DNA of 64,000 nucleotides, from positions 34,633,944 to 34,697,943 of the forward strand of contig CM070572.1 of assembly GCA_036346355.1 (NCBI GenBank), given 5' to 3'. Shown here in pieces: positions 1 to 11,799 of the stretch; within the stretch, counting starts at the first letter, position 1; every line of letters begins with the position of its first letter. The translations under genes and the position numbers were made by a program. The stretch comes from Rhipidocladum racemiflorum (Eukaryota; Streptophyta; Magnoliopsida; Poales; Poaceae). The notes under the pieces were generated by a model. The model ran no database searches and was not told where the DNA came from. It saw only the letters and a program-made list of their open reading frames with translations.

Positions 1-111
1 AATTACACTGCTCTTAATAGGATCATTCGAGCAAAACAAAGATTTCAGAGACCATTATATATAGAAACTTTTATTATTTCAGCTTGGAACATTTGGAGAA
101 TTAAGCACTTT

Positions 112-707
112 AAATACTTTTTACTCCCAGGAGTAATTACTCCCATATCTGAAATACCATCCAAACAAACTTTAAATACTCCTTTATCACTTTGGATACA
201 CTCATATACTAATTATAAGATATTCCAATGAGATTCATATGAAAAAATTGCGACAGAGTACATAGTTTTTAGCCTATTTTGCAAATACCTTCATATAAGC
301 ATATAAAAAGGAGTATGTCTAAAAAGTGTACATACCACCTCTGAAAAAATGTAAATACCACCTAGATGGTCTTATATACTTGTATATTACACGTACATAC
401 CCTCCGTTGCGCGAGATACTCCCTACGTTGTGAGATACGGCATAGGGATCATCTAGGTAGTATCTATATTTTTTCAGAGGTGGTATGTACACTTTTTAGA
501 CATACTTCTTTTTATATGCGTATATGAAGGTATTTGCAAAATATGCTAAAAACTATGTACTCACTTGCAATTTTTTCATGTGGATCTCATTAGAATATCT
601 TATAATTAGTATATGAGTGTATCCAAACTGATAAATGAGTATTTCAAGTACGTTTAGGTGGTATTTCAAAGATGGGAGTAATTACTCCCGGGAGTACGAA
701 GTATTTT
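112..707. mobile_element. Long-TIR hairpin element (MITE-like)
   Basis: Two arms of roughly 260 bp are inverted copies of each other. The left arm starts with AAATACTTTTTACTCCC near 112 and runs to about 375. The right arm runs from about 435 to 707 and ends in the complement. The core GGAGTAATTACTCCCAT is itself partly palindromic and is present at both ends. The centre is about 60 bp, so the transcript or single strand would fold into one long hairpin. No transposase is present. Long arms suggest a Mutator-like or foldback non-autonomous element, but I could not find a convincing target-site duplication. Confidence 0.75.
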
Positions 708-708
708 T

Positions 709-709
<1 letters not shown>

Positions 710-742
<33 letters not shown>

Positions 743-781
743 AACATCCTCAAAATAAAATAAAATAAAATAAAATAAAAA
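710..781. repeat. (TA)n microsatellite followed by (AAAAT)n
   Basis: A run of about 14 TA dinucleotides (710-739) borders the hairpin element. A short run of AAAAT units follows at about 753-781, just inside the LTR-like unit beginning at 740. Confidence 0.9.
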
Positions 782-3700
782 CTAAATTCAAGAATTCTAC
801 TTATGGTTTTGAGTTGGATTTATATTATTTTGTGAATTTCTTTGGATCTATGACTTCCAAAAATTCCTTCTATTTGGCCTAGAAGAAGGATTTTGAACAT
901 AAAGTTCAAAACTTGTGAGTACAAATTTTGAGAAGAAAGGATTAAATCTCAAATCTTTTGTGGGTCATCCCTGCAAATTTTTATAAAGTTTTGAATTGGT
1001 TTATTGCTTTTAGAAAATCAAAAAACAACATCAAATGATTTGGGCACTTTTCGATAATAGAATTTTTGTAGAAATGATTAAAGTTGTAATTGCTCTAAAA
1101 TTTTTATGCAACAATCTGAGCAGCCTTAGGGTCGTATAGTAAAAATTTCAAAATCTTTTGGCTAGTTTTGGAGCCTCAGAGAATTCGTTCACAAAAAAAG
1201 AAAAGTTTTGATGGAGAGATTGTCAGATTTTTGTAGGATTAATGGCATGGTATTTTAGCTTGAAATTTTTATGGTAGTTCAAATATATCTTCAGGATCCT
1301 TTGAAAAAAAATCCCAAAATTTTTGAATGCGTTTTGGTACCCTAATTAAATAAAAGTTTGCTACTGTCCAAAAAATCAGGAAAACAAGAATTTCTTCTCT
1401 TATTTTCACTGCCACGTGGGCCGCTGCAACCCGACCCCACCTGGCCCACCGTCAGTCGACCTCCTCTCTTCTCCCTTCTTTCCCCCCTTACTCCCTCTTT
1501 TCGTCGTGCGTGCTCTGCCAGAGCCTTACCGCGGCAGCATTTCTGTGCGATCCTCCTTGCCACGGCGGCATCTCAGTATTGACTCATGCAACGCTTGCCC
1601 CGAGTTCACGCACCCTGCCATCGCTGTGCGTGTGAGGAGCTTCCCTGTGATCGTGAGCACCTAGCCGCCGAGCTAGTCTTGTCGCCTTGTCCATTCTTCC
1701 TTGGCCGAGCTCTATCACCTCGACTCCCTGCCACAGTAGCCAGCCTTGCCCGTGTTCTTACACAGAAGACCAATGCCACGTTGCACTCAATCCCTACTGC
1801 GGTGACCATTTCCTTCTCCTTTCTTTGCTACGGCGCCAACCACCTCCCTTTTTCTCTGTCGCGACAAGCGTCGTCATGGTCTCCTTCTACCGTGGCGGTG
1901 CCAACCCATGCCTGTGCTCCAGAATCCCCTCGCCACGTCTCACCCACTCTATGGCGAAGCCTTGCCACAAGGAGCTATGAGCCTCCCTTTCTTTGCCGTG
2001 GCACGAGGAAGCTAGCGCCGCCCCTTGGAACTTGCTCACACCGGTGATCACCTAGCTGCTGCCCTCTAGCTGCACCACTAAGCTAGCTATGGCGCTTCTC
2101 TACCTCTGCCCCGCTGACTTCCCCCTCTGATCAAGCTTGCGTGAGTGCCGAATGCGACGAAAGGAATCTGCCACTGTTATCCTCATCCCAGTGGCGCCGA
2201 ATCGAACTCCCCGGGCTTTGACCCCCCTTTCTCCCTCCTGGCGACTACTTAAGCTGCACTTGGCTAGTCAATATTCCCCCACACTGCCCTATCCCCCAGG
2301 CCGAGAGCTCGCCAATGGCACTTCACTGAGCTCGCCGATCGCACGATAGATCAGTGAAGAGACCAAACAATTCGTCCATGCCGTCGGGAACGCTCGGAAC
2401 ACCATCGCGTCGACCTTCTTCTTCCTCGGCTCTAGCGCACGGTGACACGCCACCTCGGCCCCTCCCCCACTCGGTGAGTCTCCAAATTAGAAACCTTAGA
2501 GCCTTTGGATGCTCATCCAACTCTCCCCCGAGCATGAGAACTCACCATGCTCCGCCGTGGCTAGCCGCCAACCTCGCTGCCACCCATCATCACCACGGGC
2601 ACGTCTCCAGCCACCCCAAGCCCAGCTGAACACTGCCCTAGATTCACCGTACTGCCCTCTTGCTCCTCCTACCCGCGCCCGACCGCCTCCGGTCTCCACT
2701 CATCGCCAGGGAGACCGCCCTCGTCGCACCCTGTTCTGTCTCACTGATGGCCGGCCCCCACCTTTTCAGCCAGTGCGTGCCTCGGACAGTTTGATCAAAA
2801 GCCTAGAATACGCTTTCATTAATAGAATGCATATTTGCCTTTTCTGATTTTTTTTAGACCCGAGCCAACTAATTTGTTCATAACTTTTGCATCCTAGCTC
2901 CAAATTAGTTCAAACAAGTTTCTAAATTTGTGTAAATTCATGTAGTTTCTGAATGTAGAAAAATATTTCAAATTTACTCTCTGTACTATATTTGAATTTC
3001 AAAATTAAACTATACATCTAATTTACGCTCTATACAAAATTTTTGTAAATGATCTTCAAATTTGATGAGACAAATTTTAATGTGTTCCTGATGTCATTAG
3101 GTTTCCAAATATGAAAAAACATTTAAATTTGGAATTAGTTTATATCAAATTCTTAAATAGATTGGTTTCAAAACATTCAAATTTCCAAATGTTTATATCT
3201 AGTGCATTTAAAATTCAAATTCAATGAAATAGAGTCAATTCATGTATAATTTAAAGTTTAGGTTATCCATGAATGAATAGTATTAGCAAGTTGCATTTAA
3301 CTTAAAGTCCACTACCCATGCTTTTGAAATATCATGAAATTTTGCTCTGTGACACCAGCTTAATGTGTTACCTTTTGTACTTTAGTTGGTACTTATTTAA
3401 GTCTAATAGTTGTATAAAGCTTATTTGGACTTAGCTCCATAGAGCTAGCTTCTTTAGTAGCGCAGCCTAGCTTTTCAAAACTTTTAGAAACCTTAAGATC
3501 ACATCTCTGTAATAATGACTCAAAATGGACTTTAATTCATGTTTGATTACTGGTAAGAACGAAACCATTCATGACTAAAGAATTGATTGATCTGGATAAG
3601 CACTTTTGCACATGAAATATTACTTGACGACCTTGGCTCAACTTTATAAATCCTCATAGCCTTAGCCTCTTGAATATGGAAATAAACATGTTTGTGTGTA

Positions 3701-5677
3701 CAATTTTGACCACTTGAATTCGTAAAATAAAACTTTATTTTTTGTAAATCACGGTTGCATGCCCTATGTGTGTAGTTGGACCTAAACCCTAACCCTCGCC
3801 AAAGCCTAAACACACACACACACATGTTATTTTATTTGATTTCCAATTTGATGTTATTTGACTTCTTTTTGCCCCATGTATATTTATCTTCTTTTTGCCT
3901 TTATTGAATTGGTTATTTGCTTTGCTTCTTGATAAACGACGTGTAGGCCCTGATGTTTCGGATATTATCACCGACGACCCCGACTCCACCCAGGAAGTCA
4001 TTAAGTAAGGCAAGCACCCCCTTTTGATCATGTTGATCCCATCATTTTGAAATGTTTTACTAAAACTTTTATGCATACGTTATGTCCTATAAACACTGCT
4101 ATATTGTGGGCAATAGTAGATATAACCTTTATTGTGGGGTTTCCTTAATAATTATTGACATGTGAATCTTGATAACCCTAGATAATGGTTAGACACATGA
4201 TAATGTTGAAATGGGTATATACGCTTATTACATACATTGCTTAGCCATGCTCTAGAAATAGGGTCACAAATGGACGGTTGCACTGTTCGTGATAAATAAT
4301 GAATTTTGAACATGCATGGAGAAGACATGTGTTGTTATATAATTTAAAAAGGTTGGATATGACAGTAAAGGATACTAATATTTTGATAAAAATGAAAATA
4401 AATCTATGATTTGACACGGGCGAGATATGGCAATAGCCGATTGTACAAGGGTTAGATTTGTACGTAGTATTGGGGGAGTTTCTCACCTGGGTCAGTTAAG
4501 GATCGAACATAGTGTTGTATGATCCAAGGGTTGTTCGTACAATCACAAGGGCTAGTATGGGACAACCTTAACCTATTAAGTTATTTAGAACTAGCTTTGC
4601 ACATTGGAAGGCCGAAGTAGCACAAGTAGTAAATCATGCCGAGTTTGCTTGTAAGGGGCTGCCACATGTGACTTGTGGGTAAATGCGTACTAGTGCAACG
4701 GTGTACCCCTGGCTATGGGGAGAAACAGTTGTTATTTATTGAGCTCAAAAAGAATTATTATATTTCATGTGATTGTTGTTTCTACCATAGCAAGGGTTTG
4801 ACGTCACCGGGCTGGTGTAAAACTAGGTTTAAATAATGTAACGGTTATGTATTATCTCTCTGCAGCACACCAAAGGAAGTGTGTTAATTTCGAATGCAAA
4901 AAGAGTTTATCATTCCTTGTGGGTAAAGTTGTACACCTCTACTGAGTGAAAATCTTTTCAAAAACCCATGCCCGCGGTTATGGGAGACTTGGTGAACTTG
5001 CACTATTTAGATGATTCGATATTTTTCATAAAATGGGTTGGAATTGGAGAATTGAGTTGGAAGAATTTATATTTCAGATGATTCAGATGGTATGCCATGC
5101 GATGGCAAGGGATGATTCGAATCTCACATTCATAGAGGAATTGTGAGTTATATGTTTATGCTTACATACTTGTTATTTTATACATGTCAAATTGCTTTTA
5201 CTAAATTACTGCTTTCAATCTACTATTCAGTATTTACAATTCAGTTTGGCTTTATGCAAAATAGTTGTATTGGCCTTTTCTTTTGATACAAGCCTGCATT
5301 TATTATAGGTTTGCAAAAGTCTTGTGGAGTACTCTATTTACTCAACCTTGCTATTATTGTTGTTTTTAGGTGAAGGAACAGAGAACTCCGACGATACTTT
5401 CTATACCGCAGGTTACGGGGAAAATACTGACGAACTTTTTTAGGATTTATACCTTGTCAGTTGCCTGTGGGATATTTGGGCAAGGCATACTGCGACGTAT
5501 TTGTATCTTCCGCTGCACTCTATTCGGCCTTTGGCCTTATTGTATGAAACTTAATCCTATCGATGTATTTGAGAACCCTATGTATGGATATGATTTTAAT
5601 TTCTAAATGTGCGTACTAGCCACTAATCATGGTACTAGTATTGTATGCATATGGAACCCATAATTTGTATTTAATAC
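740..5677 (+). mobile_element. Large LTR-like retroelement unit, right end not resolved
   Basis: The sequence starts TGTAACATCCTC, the usual 5' start of a class of long grass LTRs. It contains a C/T-rich middle (about 1420-2800), a long AT-rich stretch and a 3' part with TATTCGGCCTTTGGCCTTATTG near 5520. It has no gag or pol coding capacity; all frames in the GC-rich part are short and overlapping. The organisation resembles the 59975-63311 and approximately 48113-51241 units in this window. I could not find the closing CA plus target duplication. A younger solo LTR sits at 5678, so the true end may have been lost. The assignment is inference from the start sequence and layout. Confidence 0.45.
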
Positions 5678-7359
5678 TGTAGGATCGAGATATATGAAAA
5701 TAGCAATCAGAGGGGGGGTGAATGATTGTGCGGAGGCTAAAACCAAATTTTCAATCTACTAGAAGAACACCCCAACTCGGATTCAAAAGATTGCCTCGTA
5801 ATCAACAAAAACAGATTGATAGATGCTTGGTAAAATGCAAAGTCTTGGAGATCCAACCGTCGGATTGATCTAAAATTTGGACACAAGAAACTAGATTCCA
5901 ATACGACTTGAACCCAAAAAGAATCAGCTCGATCGGACTTGCGGATCAAAAGTTATGAACCTTGCAAGCTTGTTGTAACAGAAGATGACGAGAATTCATC
6001 TAACGTAAACTTGAAGGTTTAACAGAAACGACAAAAGATCAACCTACAGAAACTTTGAAGAACTCTAAATCAAAGCCCTAGAGAGGTTTTGGATGTATCA
6101 AATCACGAAGGAACTCAAGGAAACAAAGTAGACGAAAAATCCATCTACTAAACCTAAAAACCGGAGAGAAAACGAAACCCAAAAACTTGGATGAACATGA
6201 CCTCATGGGTACTGTAGCATGCAAAGGATCTGAAGAATTTGATCTTTATTTCTCTATTGTCTAAAGTACTCCAAACATAAGAGTACAAACCCTAAAAAAC
6301 TTGTTCTGGCACCTCTCTATGCGCCGAGCTCAAGTTCTGTACAAAACAGAGGGACACCTCCCCATATTTAAAGGAGCAAACCTAACAGAGTACGGATGCA
6401 TGTCCACTTGGCCCAACCTGGCCCAATACATGCAAGCTACCCTAAACGATTACAACTTTTGCACGCGTATGGCAACCCTACCATACTCACGTGTCTAACC
6501 CTTTGCACGCGTATGGCCACCTGCCATACTCACGTGACTAACCATTCTTCATGTGCACCATTCTCTAGTCCGGACGTCCCGCATGATATCCTTGACCATC
6601 AAGACCTCGGTTCCTCCATAACCTAGTCCCGAACCTCAGCTCCTCCATGAACCTAGTTCCGGTCCCGTCATCGACCACGTTCGCCCTCGAGTAACACCTG
6701 CACATGAACAAACCACAAAAACGATCCGAGCACAAGTCCGAGACTTGACTCAACTTAATCCATGCAACTACTCACATGAGTATTGCATAAAGTCAAATTC
6801 AAAACATGTATCATGAAATTCACACAAATTTCATAATCTCAAATTTAAACCAAAATTCAATTCCAAATTTGCTCAAAACCCTAACTAAGCAAAAAGACAT
6901 TCATCACGGACCAAAATCCAGTCCAGCGCACACATGTCTCAAAACCCTATCAGAATCAGTTCACGGCGGACCAAAAAATTTGGTCCGGCGTATATGGCGA
7001 AAACAAGCATCAAAAGTCCCGTTTGCGACGGACCAAAAAATTTGGTCTGTCGTACATGGAAAAAACGAGGTCGCCAAAAACACGTTTATGAATTTGGTCT
7101 GTCATACATGGGAAAAACGAGGTCGCCAAAAACACGTTTATGACAGACCAAAAAATTTGGTCTGTCATACATGGGAAAAACGAGGTCGCCAAAAACACGT
7201 TTATGACAGACCAAAAAATTTGGTTTGTCATACACATGAAATTTACTGTTTCTTGGAAATTTAGTCTGACGCAAAAGATAAACACATGAGCATGCACAAA
7301 ACACATTTATACAAGTTCAAAATCACCATCAAGCCAATTTTTCATCACATGATTTCACA
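5678..7359 (-). mobile_element. Solo LTR, 1682 bp, with 5-bp TSD AATAC
   Basis: The unit begins TGTAGGATCGAGAT, ends in CA at 7359, and is flanked by the perfect direct repeat AATAC (5673-5677 and 7360-7364). Near its left end is AGAGGGGGGGTGAATG. Its right end in reverse complement reads TGTGAAATCATGTGATG followed by a TTGGCTTGATGGTGATTTT segment. These are the reverse complements of landmarks in the solo LTR at 8233-11173, so it is a related LTR in opposite orientation. No internal coding region or second LTR is present. The interior holds a tandem palindrome array (see 6950-7235). Confidence 0.85.
6950..7235. repeat. Tandem array of ~67-bp units, each with a palindrome
   Basis: Four to five degenerate units of about 66-67 bp lie head to tail inside the solo LTR. 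Each contains the palindrome GACCAAAAAATTTGGTC followed by a conserved AACGAGGTCGCCAAAAACAC segment. One unit (near 7090) has lost the left half of the palindrome. Palindromic repeats in LTRs are known from grass Copia elements of the Sirevirus type; that link is inference. Confidence 0.85.
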
Positions 7360-7364
7360 AATAC

Positions 7365-8018
7365 CAAAAATGCCCCCCAACACACACATATAAAGCAGTA
7401 GGAGACTCTCCTACTGTTTTCCTTTTAAAAGAAAAGAAAATTACAAGAAATAATTACACTATTATTAACTTCATATCATTGAAAATAATCAGAAAGCTAA
7501 AAAATTAAATCAATATTCTTACCTTGATTTCTTGACAGAAGCCGGAATCTGAATTTCAAATTTTTTTATTCTTAGCAAAATTATTTTGAATTTTACCAAA
7601 ATATCACCAAGAGTATGGGAATTTTCACAGGAGAATGCAGAGAAAAGATTGCAAGTTTGCTAGTGGGGAAATGAGGGGGTGCTACCCTATTTTTAGGGGA
7701 AAATTAGAATTCTTTGGAATTGTTTTAGATTTGTAAGCCTTCAACGACTATAAAATCGCTATATTTCAAAGAAACTGGCTAAACGAGCCGTACTATGCCT
7801 AAACGGGCCATATCAATATATCATGCCATGCCGGCCTAAGCACAGCCCGACGTATCGGGCCGTGCCTCGAACTGGCCCGTTTGGCATGATCCATTTGGTC
7901 ACCTCTAGCCGCAACCAAAATACCGTGCGGGTAGGTGGTTTTTGGAATCGATCCATCTGCGGCTACTCGGATGCTGACAAGTGGGGCCAAGGTGCGGGCG
8001 GGTCGTGAGGGGATGAGA
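7365..8018. other. Intergenic, repeat-derived, no gene seen
   Basis: This is AT-rich sequence with a short perfect hairpin, AGTAGGAGACTCTCCTACT, near 7400. A stretch at about 7775-7900 is rich in GGGCC/GGCCC words and resembles the style of the GC-rich hAT element at 30796. No convincing ORF or boundary was found. Confidence 0.5.
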
Positions 8019-8232
8019 GCATGTACAATACATAGACAGCTGCTGTCTATAAGAGTTGGTATTTCATCTATTTGCTGATGTGGATAAAAGAGAAAGAAGC
8101 TGTTTATACATTTATAGTCGACTGTAGCACGAGAATCAAAGTGATTGTGTATAGATATGGGTTGTCTATAAAGAAAGTGATTGTCTAAACCATTGTATGG
8201 TTATCTTTAAGGTTGTCTATATGTGATATAAC

Positions 8233-11173
8233 TGTAAGTACAACCTCCATTAGGTTGATCCATTAAGTTGGTTTTGGTGATTAATGACAAATCCTAATAT
8301 GAGACTAATGTTTAGGTAATTACTATTTTCATCTCATCAAGGATGATTGATGATCATTGACAAAACTAATTGTTAATGAGACTAACATATTTATTGAGCT
8401 TATGTTTAGTAGCCTCACATTTGGATAGAAAATGGAAAACCCAAGGTATGCATTGTATCAATGTTCATTATTTTATTGCATACTTAGGATTTAAGTTGAA
8501 GTATGAATTTCTCCACTGCTTTAACCAAAAACTGTATATCATGTTTCCCAATCCATATATTACATGAATGCACACATTTAGGGGGAGTTCACACTCTAAC
8601 TTAATGTTTCATTGCATTGATCTATTCCTCATTACAACATATAAAGGATCAAGACATTGAAACTAGATCTTTGACTATACATTTAACATGCATAGTTGTA
8701 GTATACTCATGGTATCATAGGATATGCTCCAAAGAAATAAAATTGGATACGTGCATATTGATTCAAGATCAATTATATGTATGCACATATCTGTGTGGAG
8801 TTTATCTTATAGTTGATGGCTTAGAGTAACGATCATTTCTATACATTTCACATATTATGGATCATTACTTTCCATCAACATGAGTATATGAAAACCTGTG
8901 TAGTTATTGTATACTCATATCAATTTAAATGAAGATTTAAATTGAGGTCGTTTATCTCTTAATAATCAAAGAACATTGCATCATGAGTTGATGGTGTTCT
9001 TGTGATCGATTAAGGATAATCGATAGTTCTTGAGTATAACGAAGCATTAGTTGCATCAATATACTTAAGACACAAATACAATTATTCATTTAAATAGATT
9101 TAGGTTGTGCTCAATCATTATGGAGGCATTCATTATGTGTTAATTGAGTGCAAGAATGATTGAGACAACCATGCATTTTGGACTAACTATTTTCATAAGT
9201 GATGATTGAGCCAGGTTAGGTCCAATGATGGTTAAGATAAAGAAACGGGACAAGGACGACATCATGAGGTGATGAACGTCAAGAGAAGATCCCGTTGAGA
9301 AGGAAAGAAAAGAATGTTCATCAAGAGGAGATGAACAAGATGTTGTGAGAGCCGGGTGATGATCCGGTAAAAGAGAAGTAGAGCTGTGTGACGATCTTGA
9401 AGAGAAGATGATCGTAAATCATGAGGACTTCAAGAGAGAGCGATGTGACAATCCCGGGGAAATGAGGTATGATTGAAGATCATAAAGACCCCAAAGGGGA
9501 TTGATCGCGTGCGGCATCAAAGGTAACTAGATAGAGTGTCTTGTTATAGGCGTGCCGTACTATTAAGAGGGATGCAGTGGATGATTTAGAAGTGTCTCTG
9601 TGCTCAAGTTTTATCTATCCTTAAATAGATGAGAGACACAATACACATCACGTACACCGGGATTGTTTGTCTTTTTGTCTGGATCGGATGTTCCGATTCA
9701 TCGGTAAATCCGGTGGTTTGTTGGTGAGAGTCTAGAACCTCTCTGGATTGATCGGAAGTTCCGATCAGGGGATCGGAAGGTCCGATTCATCGTAAGGTCC
9801 GGTGCTAAGTTGTCCAAGTCTCAGGTGCTCCTCTGTGAGGATCGGAAGTTCCGACCTGTGTGATCGGATAGTCCGATCAGGACTTGGAAACTTTTCGAGC
9901 TAGTTCTAGTAAGGGTGCCTCTCTGTGAGGATCGGATGTTCCGATCTTTGGATCGGATGTTCCGATAAGTGTTAAACTCAAAAAGGGTGCTCTCTGGTCA
10001 AATCGGATGTTCCGATCATGAAAATCGGAAGTTCCGATCAGTGTTTTTCGTCTGCAAGTGTGCTGAATTTTTGCCTGATCGGAAGTTCCGATGCAAGTTC
10101 CGATGTTAGTTCCGATGTGTTTATTGGATTGAGTTTGTTCTGGAGTTTTTGCCTGGTCGGAAGTTCCGATGTGGGTATCGGAAGTTCCGATGTGTGTAAA
10201 ATGGCTAGTTTTCTTGCTCCAACGGCTAGTGTTTGGGTGTGGGTTATAAATATCCCCCTTGGCCGTTTGGGAGATAGAGTTGAGGATATTGTTGAAGGGC
10301 TAAACAAGAGGTTGAGATAGTGGAATAGAGAGAATACCTTGTGATGCATTTGTTGCTCCTTGGTCATCTCATTGGCTAGAGAGAGCTCTAAAAACTTGTG
10401 TTGTGATTAGGAGTGGATTGAGTGTTCCTCCTTGCTCCTTCTCCTTTGATCTTAGTGATCCCTCTTTGAGTGAGGTGTGGGAAGTGAGAGTTAGTGCTAA
10501 GAGTGTTAGATTGAGATACATCTTGAGCACTAGAGTTCATGTCCTAGATCATCCATTTGTTGGATTCGTCACTCTTGGAGTTTGAAGACTCCTAGACGGC
10601 TAGGCGTCGCTCACGAGCAATCAAAGTGTGTGGTGTGCCGTGAGAAGTTTGTTGAAGGTTCGATTTCACCTCCGAAAGGGAAGAAATCAAGAAGTGAAGC
10701 CACATCTCAAGTGCGACCGAGATTGGCGAGGAATAGGGTTGGAAAAGACCCGGCTCAAGTGTGATCGAGCCTCCTCAACGAAGACGTAGGAACCTCCTTG
10801 GAGGAAGTCCGAACTTCGGTAAACAAATCATCGTGTCAATCCTTTACTTATGCAAATTGTTTTACTTTGCTATCTTGTATTGAATTGATCTATCTAGAAT
10901 TGATTATTTCTCTAGCTAGCTTTACTACTATTTGCTAATATTTGCCTGTGCTAGCTTTGAGTAGAATTAATTTGTGTTTAGGCGTAATTCGTTTTGCAAT
11001 TCTCTAGACTCTGTTCTAATTGGATATTCCGACCTCGTATCGGACATTCCGATTAGACACCAGAACCTCCGACTCTATATCGGAAGTTCCGATCTCTTTT
11101 CCGCTGCGCTGTTTTAGAAAATTGTAAATCGCCTATTCACCCCCCCTCTAGGCGTCCATCCTCGATCCTTTCA
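8233..11173 (+). mobile_element. Solo LTR, 2941 bp, with 5-bp TSD ATAAC
   Basis: The unit starts TGTAAGTACAACC, ends CTCGATCCTTTCA, and is flanked by a perfect ATAAC duplication (8228-8232 and 11174-11178). The 5' part carries TTGGTTTTGGTGATTAATG. The 3' part carries CGCCTATTCACCCCCCCTC, a layout common in long LTRs of grass Copia elements. No primer-binding site, coding region or second LTR follows, so it is a solo LTR left by LTR-LTR recombination. All ORFs inside, including 10018-10320, lie in the palindrome array and are not believed. Confidence 0.92.
9682..11095. repeat. Array of ~14 ATCGGA(A/T)GTTCCGAT palindromes
   Basis: About fourteen copies of a 14-18 bp near-perfect palindrome, consensus GATCGGAAGTTCCGATC, are scattered at irregular spacing from 9682 to 10195. 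Two or three more occur at about 11020-11095. Variants at the centre (AAG, ATG, ATA) keep the dyad. The array lies wholly inside the 8233-11173 solo LTR. Confidence 0.9.
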
Positions 11174-11527
11174 ATAACAACTTGTTATAAATAGCAATTG
11201 TCTATAGTAGTATACATGCCCTGACGTGGCGGATCAGGTGGGGCCGTGTGCGTGTGACGGTTGGTCTCTTCGGTCCAGCCCACACGAGAGTTCGATACGA
11301 TTGGGCTGGCCTTGGGCGAGTCACAAAAAACCCGGTCCTGAAATTTCGAATTCGTAAATGTGAAATTCAAATTTCGAAAGAATGTAACCGTTTACTACTA
11401 CTTGCCTTGCCACCAGCTAAAGTTCAAACAAACACAAGTAGCCGTCGTCCAAACGGCTTGTCCTCTCCGCGTGTATCCCTCCTCTTTCAGCTCCCGCACG
11501 AGCCTCCTCCCCTCGATTTGGATCCTC

Positions 11528-11790
11528 TGCCTTTGCTACTCAAAATACACGGTGCATTTTGATCTGCATTTTGAGTAGCAAAGGCTAAAAAAATCGAAAA
11601 AATCAAATTGCTACAGTATTTTCGAAAAATCTAGTTTAAAAATATTTTCAATCAAAATATCCGAAATTTCAATGAAATTTACCAAAATCTTGAATACTGT
11701 AGCAATTTGATTTTCCCCCAAATTTTTTAGCCTTTGCTACTCAAAATACAGGTCGAAATGCATCATGCATTTTGAGTAGCAAAGGCCAAG
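11528..11790. mobile_element. Foldback element with nested palindromes
   Basis: Each end is itself an inverted repeat of about 50-55 bp (GCCTTTGCTACTCAAAAT ... ATTTTGAGTAGCAAAGGC), at about 11528-11581 and 11732-11787. Between them AAATTGCTACAGTATT (about 11605) and AATACTGTAGCAATTT (about 11694) form an outer dyad. The whole unit is a hairpin made of two smaller hairpins. No coding capacity. Confidence 0.8.
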
Positions 11791-11799
11791 GATTCAAAT

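Larger units (their letters stand above)
8019..11219. mobile_element. Small MITE split by a solo LTR
   Basis: The left end is GCATGTACAATACATAGACA (from 8019). The right end, in reverse complement, is GCATGTATACTACTATAGACA. Removing the solo LTR (8233-11173) and one TSD leaves a MITE of about 255 bp with matching terminal inverted repeats of about 20 bp. No transposase is present. The superfamily is not assigned because the target duplication is not clear. Confidence 0.7.

Noticed and set aside
1358..2847. Series of 60-150 aa ORFs on both strands
   Set aside because: Short, overlapping and Ser/Pro/Arg-biased in a C/T-rich LTR-like stretch; no domain.
3782..3798. CCTAAACCCTAACCCT resembling plant telomere repeats
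   Set aside because: Only two imperfect units in an LTR-like context; far too short for an interstitial telomere array.
6950..7235. Regular repeats that could be mistaken for a CRISPR array
   Set aside because: Units are contiguous 67-bp tandem copies without unique spacers, in a plant LTR.
10018..10320. 100-aa ORF on the + strand
   Set aside because: It translates the GATCGGAAGTTCCGATC palindromes (repeated SSD residues) inside a solo LTR.
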